The notes under the pieces: generated by a model
Seen by the model: the letters and a program-made list of their open reading frames with translations, nothing else
Database searches by the model: none
Told to the model about the DNA's origin: nothing
Shown here: piece after piece, positions 59,535-64,000 of the stretch
How the letters are laid out: each line of letters begins with the position of its first letter
Position numbering within the stretch: position 1 is the stretch's first letter
Source of the DNA: Mucilaginibacter yixingensis
GTDB taxonomy: Bacteria > Bacteroidota > Bacteroidia > Sphingobacteriales > Sphingobacteriaceae
Assembly (NCBI RefSeq): GCF_041080815.1
Contig: NZ_CP160205.1
Coordinates: 5,208,001 to 5,272,000, forward strand
Direction of reading: 5' to 3'
Length of the DNA stretch: 64,000 nucleotides
Program-made: the position numbers and the translations under genes

Positions 59535-60740
59535 TCACCTTCTTATCACCTCTAAATGCATTTTATCGATAACTTCCTTATCAAAGCTATCCAAATAAAT
59601 ATTGGTAATCTTGTTACCATACTCATGCCCCATTGCTTCTGCAATTAATTCATTAGAATATCCTAATCTTTTAGCTGAGGTAGCCCATGTATGCCTTGCC
59701 ACATAAGTTGTCACCATATCACCACCAACTCTTTTTAAAAATTTATTTGTGGTTTTAATCCACTGATATATTAGCTTCTTACTTTCTAATGTGTCTTCTT
59801 CAATTGAATTTGGCAGCACAGGGAGTAAATATTTGTTCTCGGTTTTTGAATAAACGTTTAGGATTGTATAGGCTTGGCTGAAGAGTTTAATACTGTATAA
59901 TTTATGTGTTTTTCTTCTTCTAAATTCTACTCGGCCATTTACTACATTCTTACTAGTTAGATAAGCTAAGTCAGTAAATGAGATGCCTATTAGGTAAAAG
60001 CTTAAGAGGAAGTAATTACGGGCATGCCATTCCTTAGAGCCTACTTTTAATGGTAAGTTCTCAATAGTATGGATGTCTTGCTTTGTAATGGCTCTTTTTG
60101 CCGTCTTTTCAGTTTTTATGGTAGTATCATGGAATGGATAGTGTGATCTATCAATAATTTTAGCTTTTATAGCTTTATTATAAATAGCTCTTATAGTCCT
60201 AAGGTAATTGCTGATCGAATTAATTTTAACCTCACTTGATAGTAAGTGATTTTTAAATTCATCTAATAACTGATAGTTTATTTCAATGAACTTCAGATTT
60301 GGATTAGTATACTTGATTAGTCTATTTGTTGCCGTTTTATAGACAATTGCATTTCCAATCTTTTTTGATTTGTATAGATCAGCTATTAACTTATCCGCAT
60401 AGGTTTTAAATGAAGGTAAAATAGGTTTAGCTTTTTTTATCTCAGACGATGAATTAATACATTGTTTTAAAGTATCAAAACTAAAATTACCATCTTCTAC
60501 TAAATCCTTAATAGCTTTTTGGATTTGATAAAACTTCTTGCTTAGCGCGGTATTTAATAACAAGGCATTGGGGTGATTTTTTCTGATAGTTCTCTGTTCA
60601 ATATCCCACATATCTGCTAATACGGATGTGCCAAATTGTATGTAAAGAACTTTTTTTACATCGGTTACCCTAAATGTAATTGGGTAAGTGCCATCAGATT
60701 TTTGTCTTCTTGTATCTAATACAATCTTTAACTGTACCAT
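59535..60740 (-). CDS. Tyrosine recombinase (integrase) of the island
   Basis: A 401-residue integrase; the start is set at 60740 (MVQLKIVLDTRRQKSDGTYP) because the 25 upstream residues match no family. An arm-binding N-terminus is followed by a SAM-like core-binding domain (about 105-205) and the catalytic domain with FYLIGISFTDLAYLTSKN, KTHKLYSIKLF, TTYVARHTWATSAKRLGYSN and GHEYGNKITNIYLDSF with nucleophile Tyr382. As in IntDOT-like recombinases of Bacteroidetes, the first catalytic Arg (here Ile in YLIGIS) and the first His of box II are replaced. It sits 159 bases from the right tRNA-Val, which is the likely attachment site. Confidence 0.92.
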   Translation of the reverse strand: MVQLKIVLDTRRQKSDGTYPITFRVTDVKKVLYIQFGTSVLADMWDIEQRTIRKNHPNALLLNTALSKKFYQIQKAIKDLVEDGNFSFDTLKQCINSSSEIKKAKPILPSFKTYADKLIADLYKSKKIGNAIVYKTATNRLIKYTNPNLKFIEINYQLLDEFKNHLLSSEVKINSISNYLRTIRAIYNKAIKAKIIDRSHYPFHDTTIKTEKTAKRAITKQDIHTIENLPLKVGSKEWHARNYFLLSFYLIGISFTDLAYLTSKNVVNGRVEFRRRKTHKLYSIKLFSQAYTILNVYSKTENKYLLPVLPNSIEEDTLESKKLIYQWIKTTNKFLKRVGGDMVTTYVARHTWATSAKRLGYSNELIAEAMGHEYGNKITNIYLDSFDKEVIDKMHLEVIRR

Positions 60741-60860
60741 AATTTGAGTGTTATGGTCATAGTTGCATTGTTTTGAGCAGCATGCAGTTTGCAAACTATT
60801 TGCAAACCACCACATTCAAGCCATAATAAGATGAGGGAATAGTAAAAGCCTTATTCAAGC

Positions 60861-60997
60861 AAAAGCCCCTCAGATGATCTCTGAAGGGCTTTTATGAGTG
60901 GGAGCAACAGGATTCGAACCTGTGACCCTCTGCTTGTAAGGCAGATGCTCTGAACCAGCTGAGCTATGCTCCCTTGCGTTTGGGATTGCAAATATAG
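60861..60997. repeat. Right direct repeat of the island (tRNA-Val unit)
   Basis: The right partner of 50791-50928: terminator, tRNA-Val and the TATATTTG box. Outside it both flanks lose similarity within a few bases. Confidence 0.9.
60899..60973 (-). tRNA. tRNA-Val (anticodon UAC), right copy
   Basis: Identical over all 75 bases to the copy at 50829. Minus-strand -7 box TATATTTG ends about 17 bases upstream of its 5' end, with a TTG 19 bases further in an AT-rich stretch. The 3' end faces the integrase. Confidence 0.95.
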
Positions 60998-61103
60998 AGC
61001 GTTAAAATATTTTACCAAAAAATATTTTAAAAAAGCTTATTATATGCAGATTGTCAGTTAATTAGCTTTTATTTCGGTTGTTTGTGAAGCTGATTTAGGT
61101 TAA

Positions 61104-61685
61104 TTATTGGGCCTTCAGGAACGAAATTAATCCTTCCAGCGCCCTTGCGCGGTGACTAATGGCATTCTTTTCGTCCATGCTCATCTCGGCGAAGGTGACG
61201 CTGTAGCCGTCGGGCTGGAAGATCGGGTCGTACCCGAAGCCGCCGTTGCCGCTCAATTCGTGTCGAATGCTGCCTTCTACCGTGCCTTCAAAAAAGTGTT
61301 CCTGTCCCTGCCACATTAAGGAGATGACAGTGCGGAAACGGGCTTTGCGGTTTGCTTGTCCCTGCAGGTTTTGCAACACCTTGGTTATGTTGGAGGTGTG
61401 ATCGCCATGCGTACCTGCGTAACGGGCGGAGTAAATGCCCGGTTCGCCGTTCAGCGCGTCAATTTCCAGGCCGCTGTCGTCGCCAAAACAGTCCAGGCCA
61501 TATTTGTTAAAGATGTAGCGGCTTTTAATAGAAGCGTTCTCGTTAAAGGTCAGGCCGGTTTCTTCAATATCGTCGGTACAGTTGATGTCGGTCAGCGTAA
61601 GCAGTTTAAAATCATCGCCCACCTTGGCTGCAACCTCATCCACTTTGTGGCGGTTGTTGGTGGCAAAAACTAATTGATGCGGCAT
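61104..61685 (-). CDS. rdgB: Non-canonical purine NTP pyrophosphatase (RdgB/HAM1)
   Basis: A 193-residue protein with the family opening LVFATNNRHKVDEVAAKVGD. ETGLTFNENASIKSRYIFNK, DCFGDDSGLEIDALNGEPGI followed by YSARYAG, NGGFGYDPIFQPDGYSVTFA and EMSMDEKNAISHRARALEGL are the nucleotide and metal site blocks. It hydrolyses dITP and XTP to monophosphates and so cleans the nucleotide pool. It lies three bases after a hypothetical gene. Confidence 0.95.
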   Translation of the reverse strand: MPHQLVFATNNRHKVDEVAAKVGDDFKLLTLTDINCTDDIEETGLTFNENASIKSRYIFNKYGLDCFGDDSGLEIDALNGEPGIYSARYAGTHGDHTSNITKVLQNLQGQANRKARFRTVISLMWQGQEHFFEGTVEGSIRHELSGNGGFGYDPIFQPDGYSVTFAEMSMDEKNAISHRARALEGLISFLKAQ

Positions 61686-61688
61686 GTA

Positions 61689-62351
61689 TTAAATGGTTTT
61701 TACTTGCTCCCAAAAGGCACGGGTGTTCTCTTTGTTGCCCAGCATATCGGTAAAGCTAAAAGTGTATAAAAGCGAGCGGTTGCCAGCGCGAATCACCTGG
61801 TTGGTTGGTGGTTGTTTTAATCCCTGCGGCAGGGCGTCTGCACCCATAATCAGGGTGCGCTCGGGTTTAAAATGTTCGCGTATTTCGGCGTAGGTTTTAC
61901 CCGCATGCTGGTGCAGGTTAAATATGGCAATGTCTGCACGGATAAAGCCTATGCGGCCAAGGGTAGCTTCAAGTGCGTTTAGGTGTGCATCATCCATAAA
62001 CTCGTGCGCAGGGTAATTTACCAGCACCAAAAATTGTTTGCCAAAGCCGCCCAGGTACTTAAATGCTGATGCCGGCGTTTGAGTGGCAGGTTGGGGCACA
62101 ACTGGTATTTGCACTATTGGTTGCGGAGGAGTGATGTTGATCACAGGCTCTGCAACAATCGGCGCAGGTGTTTCAGTAATGTTTACGGCTTGCTCCGCTG
62201 CCGGTGCAGTAACCTGTATAGGGGCTTCTGCAATTGGTTCTGGCAATGGGGCGGTAGAGTCAGTAATGGCGAAAGCGGGCTTTTCGTTGCGCAGCAGGTA
62301 CACATCATCGGGCAAAATATAGCGCAGGGCAAGCGGGTTTTCGACTAGCAT
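61689..62351 (-). CDS. Hypothetical protein with Pro-rich linker
   Basis: A 220-residue protein I do not recognise. The N-terminus (VENPLALRYILPDDVYLLRN) is followed by a Pro/Ala/Val-rich linker (about 30-95). The C-terminal domain (about 95-220) has GGFGKQFLVLVNYPAHEFMD, HLNALEATLGRIGFIRADIA, ERTLIMGADALPQGLKQPPT and LLYTFSFTDMLGNKENTRAF. The pattern recalls Bacteroidetes proteins encoded beside rdgB, but no function is known to me. It ends three bases before rdgB and should be co-transcribed. Confidence 0.75.
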   Translation of the reverse strand: MLVENPLALRYILPDDVYLLRNEKPAFAITDSTAPLPEPIAEAPIQVTAPAAEQAVNITETPAPIVAEPVINITPPQPIVQIPVVPQPATQTPASAFKYLGGFGKQFLVLVNYPAHEFMDDAHLNALEATLGRIGFIRADIAIFNLHQHAGKTYAEIREHFKPERTLIMGADALPQGLKQPPTNQVIRAGNRSLLYTFSFTDMLGNKENTRAFWEQVKTI

Positions 62352-62530
62352 TTTTTAACAAATTTTAACCAAAAATAGTTAAAGCAATTGAGGCTTTATC
62401 AGCATATTCGCAACAAATATTTAGCGTAGCCGCGTTTTGGCGTGTGTTATGACTTCATAATCAAATAATTTTACGAAATTCGTGGGCTTTGTTGGCCGGT
62501 AACGGCCTGCATCAGCATAAAGAAGGATAC

Positions 62531-63910
62531 ATGAGAAAGTTTGGCATAGCCGTTTTAAGTTTAGTTTTATTTGCATCGGTAGCGCACGCACAACGTGTGT
62601 TAGATAAAGTGGCCGCGGTAGTGGGCAGCAGCATCATTTTACAGTCTGATATTGAATCTACATACGCGCAGTACATTTTGCAGGGGCAGCAAATGCAGCC
62701 GGCTTTCAAATGTCAGCTGTTGCAACAACTGGTTACCCAAAAACTGTTGGCCCAACAAGCCGTAATTGACTCTGTTGATGTAAAAGACGACGAGGTAGAT
62801 AACGAGGTAGAGCGCCGTATGCGTGGCATGATTCAGCGTGCCGGTGGCCAGGAGCGCCTGGAGCAATTCCTGAACCGCTCGGTTATCCAGTATAAAGACG
62901 AGATCCGTCCGGACATTAAAGAGCAAATGATCGCTCAGCGTATGCAGCAAAAAATTACCGAAAAGGTAAGCGTTACGCCAATGGACGTGAAGAAATTTTA
63001 TGAAGGCATCCCTAAAGATAGTTTGCCATTGTACAACAAAGAAGTTGAAGTGGGGGTGATTGCCTTTAACCCTTCCCTTACCAAAGAAGAAAAAGAAATT
63101 TACCGCCAGAAACTGGAAGATATCCGCGCACGCATTAAAGCCGGTGCCGATTTTGGCAACATGGCTACCCTGTACTCGCAGGATACCGGTTCTGCTCCTG
63201 ATGGTGGCGATTTGGGTTTCCAGGATCGTTCTGGCTTAGTAAAAGAGTTTAGCGCTATGGCATTCAAGCTTAAAGCTGGTGAAGTTTCGCCGGTGTTTGA
63301 GACTGAGTACGGTTTCCACATTTTGCAGGTAATTGAGCGTCGTGGCGAGCAGGTGCATGCACGTCATATCCTGATTATTCCGCAGAGCACCCCAACAAGT
63401 TTAGATCGCAGCAAATCAAAGGCTGATAGCGTTTATAACCTGATCACCCGAAACAAAAAGATTGATTTCTCAAGCGCAGCATCTTTTTACTCTGATGATA
63501 AAGACACCAAGTTTAACGGTGGTATGATGCTGAACCTGGAAAACGTACAAAACCGCTCTACTTATATCCCGACTGACAGATTAGATCCGCAGGTGGCTGC
63601 CGTGGTTGATACCATGAAGGTGGGCGAGATTGCCAAGCCATTTATCTACGCAGATCAGGCCGGTAAAAAAAGCTACCGCATTCTGTACCTGAAATCGGTA
63701 ACAGAGGCGCATAAAGCAAACCTGGCGCAAGATTTCCCTCGTTTGAAAGAGATTGCACAAGACGATAAGGTTAACCGTACCGTTAGCGAGTGGTTTGAGA
63801 AAAAACGCAAAGAAACCTTCATTCGCATAGATCCTGAGTACGCGCAGTGTAAACAATTGAAAGATTGGTCTACCACTGCTACCGCATCATCTACCGCAAA
63901 AACAAACTGA
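62531..63910 (+). CDS. SurA-like periplasmic peptidylprolyl isomerase
   Basis: A 459-residue foldase from the ATG at 62531 (MRKFGIAVLSLVLFASVAHA is the signal peptide); a longer frame adds 14 residues without family match. SurA_N segment: VLDKVAAVVGSSIILQSDIE. Two parvulin-type domains follow: about 170-270 (FGNMATLYSQDTGSAPDGGD; GEVSPVFETEYGFHILQVIE) and about 275-385 (HARHILIIPQSTPTSLDRSK; TMKVGEIAKPFIYADQAGKK). It helps fold outer membrane proteins. Eight bases separate it from the next gene. Confidence 0.92.
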   Translation: MRKFGIAVLSLVLFASVAHAQRVLDKVAAVVGSSIILQSDIESTYAQYILQGQQMQPAFKCQLLQQLVTQKLLAQQAVIDSVDVKDDEVDNEVERRMRGMIQRAGGQERLEQFLNRSVIQYKDEIRPDIKEQMIAQRMQQKITEKVSVTPMDVKKFYEGIPKDSLPLYNKEVEVGVIAFNPSLTKEEKEIYRQKLEDIRARIKAGADFGNMATLYSQDTGSAPDGGDLGFQDRSGLVKEFSAMAFKLKAGEVSPVFETEYGFHILQVIERRGEQVHARHILIIPQSTPTSLDRSKSKADSVYNLITRNKKIDFSSAASFYSDDKDTKFNGGMMLNLENVQNRSTYIPTDRLDPQVAAVVDTMKVGEIAKPFIYADQAGKKSYRILYLKSVTEAHKANLAQDFPRLKEIAQDDKVNRTVSEWFEKKRKETFIRIDPEYAQCKQLKDWSTTATASSTAKTN

Positions 63911-63917
63911 TAACACT

Positions 63918-64000
63918 ATGCAGCACCGCACCGATGTTGAAGCCGCCGACGCTTTGAAACATGCCTACGGGCAGATAAAAGCAGAAATTGGTAAAGTAAT
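63918..64000 (+). CDS. MoxR-type AAA ATPase, N-terminal part (3' end outside window)
   Basis: Only 27 codons are present: MQHRTDVEAADALKHAYGQI and KAEIGKVI. This matches the beginning of Bacteroidetes MoxR ATPases, whose next residues are normally VGQD and the Walker A. The gene is cut by the window end. The identification rests on this start only. Confidence 0.65.
   Translation, partial: MQHRTDVEAADALKHAYGQIKAEIGKV

Larger units (their letters stand above)
50929..60860. mobile_element. AT-rich integrative island between two tRNA-Val genes
   Basis: A block of about 9.9 kb bounded by near-identical 138-base direct repeats that each contain a complete tRNA-Val. The integrase gene lies 84 bases inside the right repeat. 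Genes outside the IS copies are clearly AT-rich relative to the flanks, and none of the host palindromic repeats was seen inside. Contents: two membrane/envelope hypotheticals, an XRE regulator, small unknowns, an IS3-family copy, a RepA-like ATPase, an unknown protein, an IS21-family copy and the integrase. No conjugation or mobilisation gene was recognised. Confidence 0.82.

Noticed and set aside
50929..60860. Prophage or conjugative element
   Set aside because: No capsid, terminase, relaxase or conjugation gene was found; integrase plus RepA-like ATPase supports only a small integrative element.

Overview
The window looks like a chromosomal segment of a Bacteroidetes bacterium of the Sphingobacteriaceae type (Mucilaginibacter/Pedobacter-like; genus is inference). 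The signs are a SusC/SusD pair, a type IX secretion substrate with a gliding-type C-terminal domain beside PorP/SprF and OmpA-family partners, an IntDOT-like tyrosine recombinase lacking the usual first arginine, tRNA genes without an encoded CCA, few clear Shine-Dalgarno sites, and promoters of the TTTG / TAnnTTTG form. No plasmid or phage backbone is evident; a roughly 10 kb AT-rich island is the only clearly foreign block.

Layout. 1-7.7 kb: the 3' end of an OstA-like gene, tex, an Lrp/AsnC regulator, a promoter-to-terminator RNA unit holding a tRNA-like cloverleaf with a long variable arm, a single-domain response regulator, a DUF983 gene coupled to an AraC regulator, and a GH28 pectinase-type hydrolase. 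7.8-13.4 kb: a T9SS substrate, PorP/SprF and OmpA-type trio. 13.5-17.6 kb: an NAD-binding protein, phnN, an endonuclease/exonuclease/phosphatase-family protein and a PhoB-like orphan regulator.

17.9-30.9 kb is a complete phosphonate operon: phnGHIJKL, phnM, a 2H phosphoesterase, a hexapeptide acetyltransferase, phnD-C-E-E, a second phnM and a calcineurin-type phosphoesterase. It is followed at 31.1-37.0 kb by a SusC/SusD pair with a secreted tyrosine-phosphatase-like enzyme, and at 37.6-42.5 kb by a phosphocholine-specific phospholipase C, an MFS-like transporter and a GDPD/PI-PLC-like secreted protein. Read together this is a 25 kb organic-phosphorus acquisition region: outer membrane uptake, periplasmic ester cleavage, phosphonate import and C-P bond processing. 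The most striking point is that PhnJ keeps the glycyl-radical glycine but lacks three of the four cysteines that hold the iron-sulfur cluster and the thiyl radical in E. coli PhnJ.

43.4-50.7 kb: a sugar-type catabolic operon (oxidoreductase, two TIM-barrel epimerases, PhyH dioxygenase), a molybdopterin oxidoreductase with its cytochrome b, and an MBL-fold hydrolase divergent from an HxlR regulator. 50.8-61.0 kb: an AT-rich integrative island lying exactly between two identical tRNA-Val(UAC) genes, with an integrase, a RepA-like ATPase flanked by 9-bp iteron-like repeats, an IS3-family copy with a perfect 4-bp target duplication, and an IS21-family copy. 61.1-64 kb returns to core genes: rdgB, a hypothetical protein, a SurA-like foldase and the start of a MoxR ATPase.

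Eleven palindromic intergenic repeats of several sequence families are spread through the host DNA and none was seen inside the island.
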